A stretch of DNA of 17,525 bases from UBA5272 sp964577625 (lineage in GTDB: Bacteria > Patescibacteriota > Minisyncoccia > Phycocordibacterales > UBA5272). The notes beneath the pieces were generated by a model. That model was not told the origin of the DNA, made no database searches, and was given only the letters and a program-made list of their open reading frames with translations. Position numbers and translations under genes: made by a program. This document shows positions 1 through 7,171 of the stretch, piece after piece. Positions within the stretch are counted from its first letter, which is position 1; every line of letters begins with the position of its first letter. Location: positions 1 through 17,525 of the forward strand of contig CAZNZP010000007.1 in assembly GCA_964577625.1 (NCBI GenBank). Direction: 5' to 3'.

Positions 1-1418
1 CCAGCTGTCTTTTTAATCTTTTCTCCTATTTTTAATTTTTCATAAAGAATATATCCGAGTTGTTTTGGAGAGGAGATATTAAATTCTTCTTCAGCTTCTT
101 TAAAGATTTCAACTTCTATTTCTTTTAATCTTTCATGTAAAATTTTACTTTGTTCTTTTAAAATATTTGTATCAAGCAAAATTCCATTTTTCTTCATCTT
201 TTTTAAAATAGAAATGATCGGCTTCTCCATTAAAAGATACAAGTCCCAAAGATTTTCTTCTTTTAATTTTTCTTCTAAATATTCTTCAGCTTCATCCAAA
301 GAGTCGCTAGAAGTTTCTCCTAAAATAGTTTCAAAGGTAGGATTAGTAATTTCACTATTCCAAAGATTTAGCAAAACTTTTACTTCTGCTAATTTTTCTT
401 CGTCTTCAGAATATTCTTCTAAAGAACTATTTTCAAGACCCCTTATCTCTAAATCACTTTCAGGGATATTTTTCGGATGATTTTTATTAAAAGCATTTCT
501 AAAACTACGAAATTCAAACTCTTTGCAAATATTTTGAAATTCAGTATCATCTAATCCTTCCAGCCACTCTTTTTCTGGAAGCTTAAAATCTATCGGAACA
601 TCTTTTTTAATAGTGGCTAAAGTTTTGGAAAATAAAACTTCTTCTTCCCCTTCAATAATTAAATTAATGATTCTATCTGTAAGCTTGTTTTCTTTTTTTT
701 CTTTAGCTATACTTTTAAATTTTTCTAAATTATTATGAATTAAGTCATAAATGTTTTCTATACTTCCAAAAAGATTTACGAGAGTAGTAGCAGTCTTTTC
801 TCCTATACCTTTGATGCCGATAATATTATCTGAAGGATCTCCACGAAGACCTTTGAAGTCTGGAATTTGCTCTGGGGTAAAAGAGAACCTTTTAATCACA
901 TCTGGATATTTGTAGACAATGGTTTCACCTAAACCTTTTTTGAGAGTATAAACTCTTACATTTTCTTCTTTATCTAAAAGTTGCATTGTATCCAAATCTC
1001 CAGAAGCAATAAAAACTTCCACACTCTCTCCATTGATTTTAAAATTTTTTTCTTTTAAATCTTCTACAATGGTCCCCAAAAGATCATCGGCTTCATACCC
1101 AGCTAAAGAATACACTGGAATATTTAGAGCGTGACAAATTCTTGGAGCTGCTTCTAATTGAGAAATTAATTCATCATCAGACTTTACTCTGTGAGCTTTA
1201 TAATTTTCATATGTCTCATGACGGAAGGTGGCTTCTTTTCTATCAAAACAAGCTATAACATAATCTGGCTTTAATTCATCCTTTATCTTTAAAATCATTT
1301 TTACAAAGCCAAATAAAGCTCCGGTCGGACGACCATCATACGTAGTAAAGCCAGGAAGAGCGTGATAAGCTCTGTGAAGCAAAGCGTGTGAATCTAATAA
1401 GACAAGTCGTTTTTTCAT
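1..1418 (-). CDS. polA: DNA polymerase I, N-terminal 472 codons (cut by window edge)
   Basis: Replication and repair polymerase; this part holds the 5'-3' exonuclease (flap nuclease) and the start of the polymerase domain. The frame is open from the ATG at 1418 to the left edge, with no stop. Nuclease metal-site motifs are visible: LLDS (about 6-9), CFDR (57-60), YEADDLLGT (108-116), SGDLD (139-143), and the helix-three-turn-helix GLRGDPSDN then GIKGIGEKTA (190-210). From about residue 391 the protein matches the start of the family A polymerase domain (KKNGILLD, then NISSPKQL at 447-454). Only about 80-90 Glu-rich residues lie between, whereas E. coli Pol I has a 3'-5' exonuclease domain of nearly 200, and no DxE proofreading motif is seen. 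It lies 26 nt after tsaE, probably the same transcript. AGAGG sits one base before the ATG, too close for a normal ribosome binding site. Confidence 0.96.
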   Translation of the reverse strand, partial: MKKRLVLLDSHALLHRAYHALPGFTTYDGRPTGALFGFVKMILKIKDELKPDYVIACFDRKEATFRHETYENYKAHRVKSDDELISQLEAAPRICHALNIPVYSLAGYEADDLLGTIVEDLKEKNFKINGESVEVFIASGDLDTMQLLDKEENVRVYTLKKGLGETIVYKYPDVIKRFSFTPEQIPDFKGLRGDPSDNIIGIKGIGEKTATTLVNLFGSIENIYDLIHNNLEKFKSIAKEKKENKLTDRIINLIIEGEEEVLFSKTLATIKKDVPIDFKLPEKEWLEGLDDTEFQNICKEFEFRSFRNAFNKNHPKNIPESDLEIRGLENSSLEEYSEDEEKLAEVKVLLNLWNSEITNPTFETILGETSSDSLDEAEEYLEEKLKEENLWDLYLLMEKPIISILKKMKKNGILLDTNILKEQSKILHERLKEIEVEIFKEAEEEFNISSPKQLGYILYEKLKIGEKIKKTA

Positions 1419-1444
1419 ACCTCTTGCCTTGATTTTAGCATTTT

Positions 1445-1882
1445 TTAACTAGTTTTGATAGAGATATTTCTCTCTTCATTATTTAAGTAAATAAACTCAA
1501 TAATAAAATCTGGCTTCAAATCTATAGCTTCTACAAACCTTTCTGGCCATTCAATCAGTATAATTTTATCCTCTTCATTTAATTCTCTATCTAAAGCTAA
1601 ACTTTTACCCTCTTCTGGTTTTTCAAATCTGTATCCGTCTACATGAATAATGTTTTTATAATCTTTTCGAAGGACAAAAGTTGGAGAGATTATAGTCTCC
1701 CCTATACCTAAAACTTTTCCTAACTTTTTTGTAAAAGTGGTTTTTCCCGCTCCTAAATCCCCCACTAAAAATACAATAGTAGCTCTTTTATTTTTCTCGG
1801 AAAAATTTTTTAAATACTCTACAAAATCTTTTGCAATATTTTCTAAATCACTTTCTTTTACTTTTAGGTATTTTTTGTTCAT
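1445..1882 (-). CDS. tsaE: tRNA threonylcarbamoyladenosine biosynthesis ATPase TsaE
   Basis: Cytoplasmic P-loop ATPase that works with TsaB and TsaD to make the t6A37 modification of ANN-decoding tRNAs. The 145-aa product has the family layout: Walker A GDLGAGKTTF (41-50), SPTF (66-69), HVDGYR (80-85) and a Walker B-like LIEWPE (109-114). Length is normal for the family. It precedes polA by 26 nt on the same strand, so the two are likely co-transcribed. A weak -10 (TATATT, minus strand, 1897-1902) lies 14 nt before the ATG, with no clear -35. TsaB and TsaD are not in the window. Confidence 0.95.
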   Translation of the reverse strand: MNKKYLKVKESDLENIAKDFVEYLKNFSEKNKRATIVFLVGDLGAGKTTFTKKLGKVLGIGETIISPTFVLRKDYKNIIHVDGYRFEKPEEGKSLALDRELNEEDKIILIEWPERFVEAIDLKPDFIIEFIYLNNEERNISIKTS

Positions 1883-1925
1883 AAATTAATAATAAAAATA
1901 TAGCATTAATTTAAAATAATTAAAA

Positions 1926-1960
1926 AAATAAAAACTCCTGGACTCCAGGAGTTTTTATTT
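1926..1960 (-). terminator. Intrinsic terminator of the 1014-aa surface protein gene
   Basis: Perfect 8-bp stem (1934-1941 with 1945-1952, loop of 3), extended by four A:T pairs and followed on the minus strand by a T-rich run (TTTTTATTTTTTT). It lies just past the stop of the surface protein gene and upstream of tsaE, so it separates the two transcripts. Confidence 0.9.
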
Positions 1961-1969
1961 TATTTAATT

Positions 1970-4900
1970 TTAAGAGATGTGATGATGAATAACCTCTTCT
2001 TCTTTTTCTTTTCTTCTATCAGAAATCCATTTAAGAATGTTCATAATGAGAACTACTAAGATAAGAATGATTGCAAATAAGACTAACCATCCGAGTAAAG
2101 TTGTAGGGAAAATCTTTGAAATGAAAGATTTTGATGAGGAAGCTGAATTAACTTTTCCATCAACTCCTGCAATATTTGCTACCATGTATGCAGAAACTTC
2201 ATCTCTCACCACTTGTGATCCTTCTACCGGAAGATTGTAAGAAGCGTATACTGTGGTGACAACTGTTTTTCCAGCTAAAGCATCAGCTGAGACTTTGACA
2301 GGGATAATGAGAGTTTTTACTTCGTCAGCATTAATTGATCCCATTGGAATTGTCATGATGTTGTCTTGAACTGTTACTCCACCTGTAGTCATAACGTCTA
2401 CGAATGACATTTCAGAAGGAAGCACAACTTTCACATCTACACCAGTCACTGCAATATCTGAAGTATTCTCAACAGTTACTCTGTAGTTCAAAACGTTACC
2501 TTGTACTAATTCTGGAGTATTTCTTTCAATATTTACTTTAAGTAATTTTCCACCCGAGTTGATAGTTTCTCCCACTAAGACAGTTTTTGCTACTGCGATA
2601 GATCCATCAGCACAAACAAATTCAGTCTTTGTTTTTGGAGCTTGTTTAACTGGAGCTTTTGGTGCTGGATAAGTAATCTTGGTATCTCCAAGAGTTTTGA
2701 AGGAGACAATTTTTCCTCTATATGTGCCGTCTTTGTTAGACATTACAGCTCTACAATAGTAAGTTGTATTTGCTTTAAGTCCAGTAATTATATTTGAGAA
2801 AGAAGCTTCTGGAGCATTACCAATTGATGCAGAGTTAGTTGTTTTATTTACATCCATTGTCTCTCCATATTCAAACCATCCCACAGAGTTTACACCGTCA
2901 ACAATAAATCCTACACCGTTACATTGAGCAGAATTCTTTGTAACTTTAGTCGCAAGATTTGTAACTACATTATGCTCTCTAATTTCAACCTTCTTCACTA
3001 TCACTGTAGTTTGAGTCTTGGTTGGACAAGATTGATTTATAGGAACAATTGATCCATCCCAACAGGTTTGATATTGAGCTGGACAAGTCTGAGTCACAGG
3101 AATCACAAGACCATTCCAACAAGTTTGAGTTTGCGCTGGACAAGTCTGAGTAATTGGAATCACTTGACCATTTGGACAAGTTTGAGTTCTGACTGGGCAA
3201 ACTTGATTCATTGGAATCTTTGATCCATCCCAACAAGTTTGATAAATGGTACACTCTTGTGTCACAGGGATTCTAGCTCCATCTGGACAAGTCTTGTATT
3301 GAATAGGACATTGAGCCATATCTCTTACTTTTGATCCATCCCAACAGGTTTTGTAAGTAGTACATTCTTGATTAACAAGAACTTTGGTTCCATCAGGACA
3401 ATTTTTGTATTGAGGAGGACAGTAAGAAATATCAATCGCTCTTGTTCCATCCCAACATTGTACAAGATTTGGTGTTGGACAGGTTTGAGTGGTTAATACC
3501 ACTGTCCCATCCGGACAAGTCTTATATTGTGAAGGACAAGTTTGAGATACAGGAATTCTAGATCCATCCCAACAGGTTTGGTATTGAGCTGGACAAGTTT
3601 GAGATACAGGAATTCTAGATCCATCCCAACAGGTTTGGTATTGAGTAGGACAAGACTGACCCACTAAAACTTTTGATCCGTCCCAACAGGTTTGATATTG
3701 AGGACACTCTTGAGAAATTAAGACTCTAGACCCATCAGAACAAGTTTTGTATTGACTAGGACATTGAGATAAGTTGGTAACTTTTGATCCGTCCCAACAA
3801 GTTTGGTATTGAACAGGACAATAAGCTTGATTATAAACTTTTGATCCGTCCCAACAAGTGATTGTTGGTAAAGATGGACATTGTTGTGTCACTAAAACTG
3901 TAGATCCATCAGGACAGTTTTTGTATTGAGGAGGACACTGAGATAAATTTGTAACCTTTGATCCATCCCAACAGGTTTGGTATTGAACAGGACATTGTTG
4001 TGTCGCTAAAACTGTAGATCCATCTGGACAGTTTTTGTATTGAGGAGGACAATATGTCATGTTGAGAACCTTTGATCCATCCCAACAAGTTTGGTATTGA
4101 ACAGGACAGGTTTGAGTGGTAGGAATTCTAGATCCATCTGGACAAGTCTGGTATTGGGTAGGTACTGGACAAGTTTGTCCGTATAAAATCTTTGATCCAT
4201 CCCAACAGGTTTGATATTGTGCTGGACAGAAGGATAAATTATAAACCGTGCTTCCATCCCAACATTGATAAGTAGGATTTGGTACTACCACTGTTGGCGG
4301 AGGAGTAATAATTGTAGGAGGAGTTACAATAGGAGGTTGGTAAATTGGAGGTTGATATATAGGATAATTAAAATTAGGTTGAATGTATGTGCTTGGACAT
4401 TGCCATGAATAATCAGCCCTAGATCCATCAGGACAGACCACTGTAGGAGTATAATAGTCTGGATAGTAGGTAGAACCTGATTGCGGACATGCTCCAGCGT
4501 GGGCTGCGTAACTTCCATCGTTACACCAGACACCTTGATTATAATTGTATTGAGGACAAGCTTCAGCATAAGCAGCATATGAACCATCATTACACCAAAC
4601 GCCTTGGTTATAATTGTATTGAGGACATGCTCCAGCGTGGGCTGCGTAACTTCCATCGTTACACCAGACACCTTGATTATAATTGTATTGAGGACAAGCT
4701 TCAGCATAAGCAGCATATGAACCATCATTACACCAAACGCCTTGGTTATAATTGTATTGAGGACATGCTCCAGCGTGGGCTGCGTAACTTCCATCATTAC
4801 ACCAAACGCCTTGACTCATACAATCATATCCATAACAAGGCTCGTTCCAAGAAGGTTGTAACCCTCCGGAATTACACGCTTCTGGATAAGCTGCGTATGA

Positions 4901-5014
4901 GCCGTCATTACACCAAACACCTTGAGCATTCACTATATTTAAACTAAATGTTGTAAATGCAAAAAGTAAAGCAATAACAGCTCCAATTTTCTTTATAATA
5001 TTTAAAATTTTCAT
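1970..5014 (-). CDS. Large membrane-anchored surface protein with 29 Cys-pair modules, Fn3-like region and DUF11 domain
   Basis: Predicted exported protein of 1014 aa. A Sec signal peptide (hydrophobic core about 10-28) has a likely cleavage site after VNA30, so the mature protein would begin directly with the first repeat. Residues about 31-190 hold six GVWCNDGSYAA-type modules of about 23 aa and one CPDGSRADYSWQCP module. A Pro-rich linker (PPIYQPPIVTPP-type) follows. Then come 22 modules of about 19 aa, C[WP]DGS-x8-C, to about residue 685. All 29 have two Cys with exactly 11 residues between them. An Fn3-like segment (about 690-775, with GLKANTTYYCRA) is followed by an isolated half-module (CADGSIAVAK, about 801), a DUF11-like beta domain (about 824-948), a membrane helix (971-997) and a short charged tail ending VIHHHIS. 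The bulk should lie outside the cell, probably disulfide-bonded. Adhesion or a structural rod is my inference; the function is unknown. It has its own consensus promoter and terminator. Confidence 0.93.
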   Translation of the reverse strand: MKILNIIKKIGAVIALLFAFTTFSLNIVNAQGVWCNDGSYAAYPEACNSGGLQPSWNEPCYGYDCMSQGVWCNDGSYAAHAGACPQYNYNQGVWCNDGSYAAYAEACPQYNYNQGVWCNDGSYAAHAGACPQYNYNQGVWCNDGSYAAYAEACPQYNYNQGVWCNDGSYAAHAGACPQSGSTYYPDYYTPTVVCPDGSRADYSWQCPSTYIQPNFNYPIYQPPIYQPPIVTPPTIITPPPTVVVPNPTYQCWDGSTVYNLSFCPAQYQTCWDGSKILYGQTCPVPTQYQTCPDGSRIPTTQTCPVQYQTCWDGSKVLNMTYCPPQYKNCPDGSTVLATQQCPVQYQTCWDGSKVTNLSQCPPQYKNCPDGSTVLVTQQCPSLPTITCWDGSKVYNQAYCPVQYQTCWDGSKVTNLSQCPSQYKTCSDGSRVLISQECPQYQTCWDGSKVLVGQSCPTQYQTCWDGSRIPVSQTCPAQYQTCWDGSRIPVSQTCPSQYKTCPDGTVVLTTQTCPTPNLVQCWDGTRAIDISYCPPQYKNCPDGTKVLVNQECTTYKTCWDGSKVRDMAQCPIQYKTCPDGARIPVTQECTIYQTCWDGSKIPMNQVCPVRTQTCPNGQVIPITQTCPAQTQTCWNGLVIPVTQTCPAQYQTCWDGSIVPINQSCPTKTQTTVIVKKVEIREHNVVTNLATKVTKNSAQCNGVGFIVDGVNSVGWFEYGETMDVNKTTNSASIGNAPEASFSNIITGLKANTTYYCRAVMSNKDGTYRGKIVSFKTLGDTKITYPAPKAPVKQAPKTKTEFVCADGSIAVAKTVLVGETINSGGKLLKVNIERNTPELVQGNVLNYRVTVENTSDIAVTGVDVKVVLPSEMSFVDVMTTGGVTVQDNIMTIPMGSINADEVKTLIIPVKVSADALAGKTVVTTVYASYNLPVEGSQVVRDEVSAYMVANIAGVDGKVNSASSSKSFISKIFPTTLLGWLVLFAIILILVVLIMNILKWISDRRKEKEEEVIHHHIS
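3000..4270 (-). repeat. Degenerate repeat array of about 57 bp encoding 22 C[WP]DGS modules
   Basis: Coding repeat inside the surface protein gene. The unit encodes C-[WP]-D-G-[ST]-x8-C-P-x-Q-Y-[QK]-[TN], 18-21 aa long. Units with CW and units with CP often alternate, and the join between units varies (QYQT, QYKN, or longer as in TPNLVQ). Two neighbouring units (CWDGSRIPVSQTC) are identical in protein, suggesting recent duplication; most others have diverged. Confidence 0.9.
4483..4820 (-). repeat. Tandem 138-bp repeat (two alternating 69-bp units) in the surface protein gene
   Basis: The 138-bp segment 4483-4620 is repeated at 4621-4758 with a single difference (position 4484 against 4622). 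A third partial copy starts at 4759 and is the same until about 4796. Each 138 bp holds two related 69-bp units that encode HAGACPQYNYN and YAEACPQYNYN versions of the same 23-aa module. All lengths are multiples of three, so copy-number change keeps the frame. A further diverged unit lies at about 4855-4925. Confidence 0.95.
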
Positions 5015-5064
5015 AAAATTTGTTAATTATCCTAATAATTTAATAACAACCTAATAACACCGCA

Positions 5065-5093
5065 ATTATATTGTATAAACACTCTTCTGTCAA
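5065..5093 (-). promoter_or_regulatory. Consensus sigma70-type promoter of the surface protein gene
   Basis: On the minus strand, TTGACA (5093-5088), a 17-nt spacer and TATAAT (5070-5065): a perfect match in both boxes with ideal spacing. The expected start is near 5058, giving an untranslated leader of about 44 nt. That leader contains an AU-rich inverted repeat (5020-5030 with 5035-5049, bulged, loop CCTA on the plus strand). The -35 box nearly touches the stop codon of the upstream gene. Confidence 0.88.
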
Positions 5094-5096
5094 GTG

Positions 5097-5975
5097 TTAG
5101 AATGCTTTATACAATACTCCACTGTTGTGTAATTTCATGTCTTCACAACTAACAGACTCTCTTTCATAAACAATATTTCCAGAACATTCAGCTAAACCTT
5201 CCATAAAAATATCTGGCTGCCCGTTTGGATGTCTTCCGACAATACCAACAAATGGTGTCCCAGAGTTTCCGGGACCTCCGGCTAAATAGACCCACCTAGA
5301 ATGCTCTTGGTTTTGCCCATGAACAATACCTCTAATATATTGATCTCTTTTTAAATTTCCAATAGTCTCATAAGAGTCTTCAGTTATTCCCCATTCTTTA
5401 ATTATCCTATTAGCTTCAGCTGTCCCATAAGCTTTTTTAAGATATTTAATCAACTCTTTCCCTTGTCCCTCTTTAAAGAGTTTGACTGTAACAACCTTAT
5501 CTCCATACTGAATAGATTCTTCCTGTGTAGCATGAGCAAAATCTTTCTCTCTTAATTGTTTAAATCTTGAATTGATGACTACCGACTCATAAGCTCTTAT
5601 GTCTCTATTAATATATTTTTCTCTAATCTCTTTAAGAGAGGATGCCGAATTTTCTAATTCTTTATCAGTAATTTTTTCTCCAAAAATTTCTTTTTTAATA
5701 TAAGTTTTTCCATCTTCTCCTTTTATTGTGTCTACAACTACTTCAGTTTTATTTTTTACATTTCCAGAAAAAATATCGTCTGCTTTTTTGTTAGGATTTT
5801 CTGCATTTTGTCCAGCAGCAGTTACAGAAAGTCCTCCCATACCAAGAATAGCTGAAGTCATGAGCTGTCTTTTGAGTTTATCAAAGACTGACTTTGCAGC
5901 TACCCCACTTTCAGGTGTTGAGTCTGAATCTTTAACTTTTATTTCTTTTTTATTTTTTTGAGGAATTTTTTCCAT
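5097..5975 (-). CDS. Predicted exported protein of unknown function, 292 aa
   Basis: Not recognised. A basic N-terminal stretch of about 37 residues (MEKIPQKNKK and on) precedes one modest hydrophobic segment (about 38-55, TSAILGMGGLSVTAAG), then a Lys/Asn-rich region, an alpha-helical middle and a more globular C-terminal part with GGPGNSGTPFVGIVGRHPNG. Two Cys lie near the C terminus (AECSGN, VSCEDM). The N-terminal layout, and the sequence around the start (TTTTAAAAATATGGAAAA on the minus strand), match the upstream 238-aa gene, which ends 11 nt before this ATG. The pair is probably one operon sharing an export signal design. Whether the hydrophobic segment is cleaved or is an anchor cannot be told. 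No enzyme motif was found. Confidence 0.85.
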   Translation of the reverse strand: MEKIPQKNKKEIKVKDSDSTPESGVAAKSVFDKLKRQLMTSAILGMGGLSVTAAGQNAENPNKKADDIFSGNVKNKTEVVVDTIKGEDGKTYIKKEIFGEKITDKELENSASSLKEIREKYINRDIRAYESVVINSRFKQLREKDFAHATQEESIQYGDKVVTVKLFKEGQGKELIKYLKKAYGTAEANRIIKEWGITEDSYETIGNLKRDQYIRGIVHGQNQEHSRWVYLAGGPGNSGTPFVGIVGRHPNGQPDIFMEGLAECSGNIVYERESVSCEDMKLHNSGVLYKAF

Positions 5976-5986
5976 ATTTTTAAAAC

Positions 5987-6703
5987 TTAATTCCTAACAA
6001 ATGGGTCCTCAGTTGCTGGATTTCCAACACTATCCACAATAACACCATCTGGCCCAAACTTAAATCCTGGCTTAAGTTTTGGCCTGTTAGAAGGGGTAGA
6101 CATTTTTCTTGTTTTATTCGTTTTTTGTGTAATATTTTGTTGATTTTTAACTTGTGGTCTCTTTATCTCTTGTTCTTTGGCACCACCTAAGAAAGGCACT
6201 CCATATTCTCCTTTATAAACACTACCGTCCCTATTAAGAACTACGCCAATTTCACTATAATGAAGACCATACTCTTCCACAAGATCTGGATCAAGTGATG
6301 GCCAAGAAGGATCAACTTCTATTTGTTCTAGATCAGATTCTTCTTGAATTTCTTCTTCGTTTTGTTCTTCAACAACTTTTTTAAAATCTTTTGCTTCAGC
6401 TTTGTAAGTTGTTGTTGTCCTATTCTTATTTTTATTAAGTGAGCCAGGTTCTCTGTTCCTAAGATCTTGAATTTCTTTTTTATTTTTACCATCATTAAAA
6501 AATTGCTGATCAGCTTGTGCGTTAATATTTGCTTCACTCTTAGCCATTCCTGGCGCAGCCATCATTGCACCCACTCCTAATATTGTAGACTTTCTCCAGT
6601 TTTCTTTTAACCATTTCATTGCTGTCTGGGCAGCATTTAATTTATCAGGATTTACTTCTGATTTTTTCTCTGGCGATTTGTTTGTTTTTGGGGATTTTTC
6701 CAT
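5987..6703 (-). CDS. Predicted exported protein with two ATEDPF-type modules, 238 aa
   Basis: Not recognised as a known family. I start it at 6703 (MEKSPKTNKS). The frame stays open to 6895, but the extra 64 residues would overlap the upstream lipoprotein gene and its terminator, and MEKSPK matches the start of the 292-aa neighbour. A basic N terminus is followed by a weak hydrophobic segment (about 39-54, STILGVGAMMAAPGMA), a Lys/Glu-rich coil-like middle (about 75-130) and two related C-terminal modules: WPSLDPDLVEEYGLHY to PFLGG (134-174) and LKPGFKFGPDG to ATEDPFVRN (210-238). The same modules end the 383-aa protein at 7172-8323, so the two are paralogous at their C termini. It is likely the first gene of an operon with the 292-aa gene. 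Confidence 0.85.
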   Translation of the reverse strand: MEKSPKTNKSPEKKSEVNPDKLNAAQTAMKWLKENWRKSTILGVGAMMAAPGMAKSEANINAQADQQFFNDGKNKKEIQDLRNREPGSLNKNKNRTTTTYKAEAKDFKKVVEEQNEEEIQEESDLEQIEVDPSWPSLDPDLVEEYGLHYSEIGVVLNRDGSVYKGEYGVPFLGGAKEQEIKRPQVKNQQNITQKTNKTRKMSTPSNRPKLKPGFKFGPDGVIVDSVGNPATEDPFVRN

Positions 6704-6740
6704 ATTTTTAAAATTAAAAAAATAAAAGTTTATATAGAAA

Positions 6741-6746
6741 ATTATA
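6741..6746 (-). promoter_or_regulatory. -10 element for the 238-aa / 292-aa gene pair
   Basis: TATAAT on the minus strand, 37 nt before the ATG at 6703. The -35 region would fall inside the terminator stem of the lipoprotein gene and shows no good match, so the promoter call rests on the -10 alone. Confidence 0.5.
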
Positions 6747-6751
6747 TCACA

Positions 6752-6786
6752 TAATAAAAAACAACCCCTTTTTGAGAGGCTGTTTA
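6752..6786 (-). terminator. Intrinsic terminator of the lipoprotein gene
   Basis: The 11-bp stem (6759-6769 with 6775-6785) has two pairs that are A/C mismatches in plus-strand RNA but G.U wobbles in minus-strand RNA, so it acts on the minus strand. TTGTTTTTTATT follows. It lies 11 nt after the lipoprotein stop. Confidence 0.88.
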
Positions 6787-6797
6787 GATGGTTTTTT

Positions 6798-7046
6798 CTA
6801 TCTAGGCCAAGAGATTGGGTACGGATTATACACAGGTCTTTGTTGATAATAGTATCCCCCATATCCATAATTATAGCCAGGCTGATAGCCGCCATGAACG
6901 GAAAGAGTTACCCTACGTCTTTGCTCGGTGTAGCCTATCTGTTCTCCGTTAGCATCATAGACTGGCACTAAAGTAGTTGCGCAGCCTGATAAAAATAAAC
7001 TTACACCAATGATTAGTGAAAAAAAGAACAATTTTTTTGCTTTCAT
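6798..7046 (-). CDS. Small lipoprotein with Tyr/Gly-rich tail, 82 aa
   Basis: Begins with a classic lipoprotein signal: MKAKK, a hydrophobic core, and lipobox LSGC with Cys22 as the predicted lipidated residue, followed by ATTLVPVYDANGEQIGY. The C-terminal third is rich in Tyr, Gly and Pro (GYNYGYGGYYYQQRPVYNP), a low-complexity tail suited to wall or surface contact. The function is unknown. It has its own promoter and terminator and lies among other exported proteins on the same strand. A TAG stop ends the gene. Confidence 0.9.
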   Translation of the reverse strand: MKAKKLFFFSLIIGVSLFLSGCATTLVPVYDANGEQIGYTEQRRRVTLSVHGGYQPGYNYGYGGYYYQQRPVYNPYPISWPR

Positions 7047-7079
7047 TTTCTTGTGTTTTAAATTGTTATTACTGTCTAA

Positions 7080-7108
7080 AGTATATCAAAAATAATAGTA
7101 TTTGTCAA
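7080..7108 (-). promoter_or_regulatory. Sigma70-type promoter of the lipoprotein gene
   Basis: Minus strand: TTGACA (7108-7103), 17-nt spacer, TATACT (7085-7080). Expected start near 7073, leader about 27 nt, with no Shine-Dalgarno site. It begins right after the terminator of the upstream gene. Confidence 0.85.
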
Positions 7109-7113
7109 GATAC

Positions 7114-7145
7114 TAAAAAAGCTCCCTATTTCAGGAGCTTTTTAT
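7114..7145 (-). terminator. Intrinsic terminator of the 383-aa gene
   Basis: Stem GCTCC with GGAGC flanked by A:T pairs (minus strand AAAAAGCTCC, loop of about 7, GGGAGCTTTTTT) and a T run. It lies about 26 nt past the stop at 7172. Confidence 0.9.
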
Positions 7146-7171
7146 GATTTTAAAAAGAAAAACAAACTTTT

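Noticed and set aside
4483..4820. CRISPR array
   Set aside because: The 69/138-bp repeats are contiguous, in frame and coding, with no unique spacers and no cas genes.
4324..4947. Long open frames in other frames and on the plus strand (4324-4797 minus, 4489-4947 plus, also 2985-3254 and 4057-4257 minus)
   Set aside because: They are shadows of the coding repeat: units are multiples of three and lack stops in other frames. The main frame has a signal peptide, regular Cys spacing and known domains.
6704..6895. N-terminal extension of the 238-aa protein to an ATG at 6895
   Set aside because: It would overlap the lipoprotein gene, its terminator and a -10 element; MEKSPK at 6703 matches the start of the neighbouring paralogous signal.
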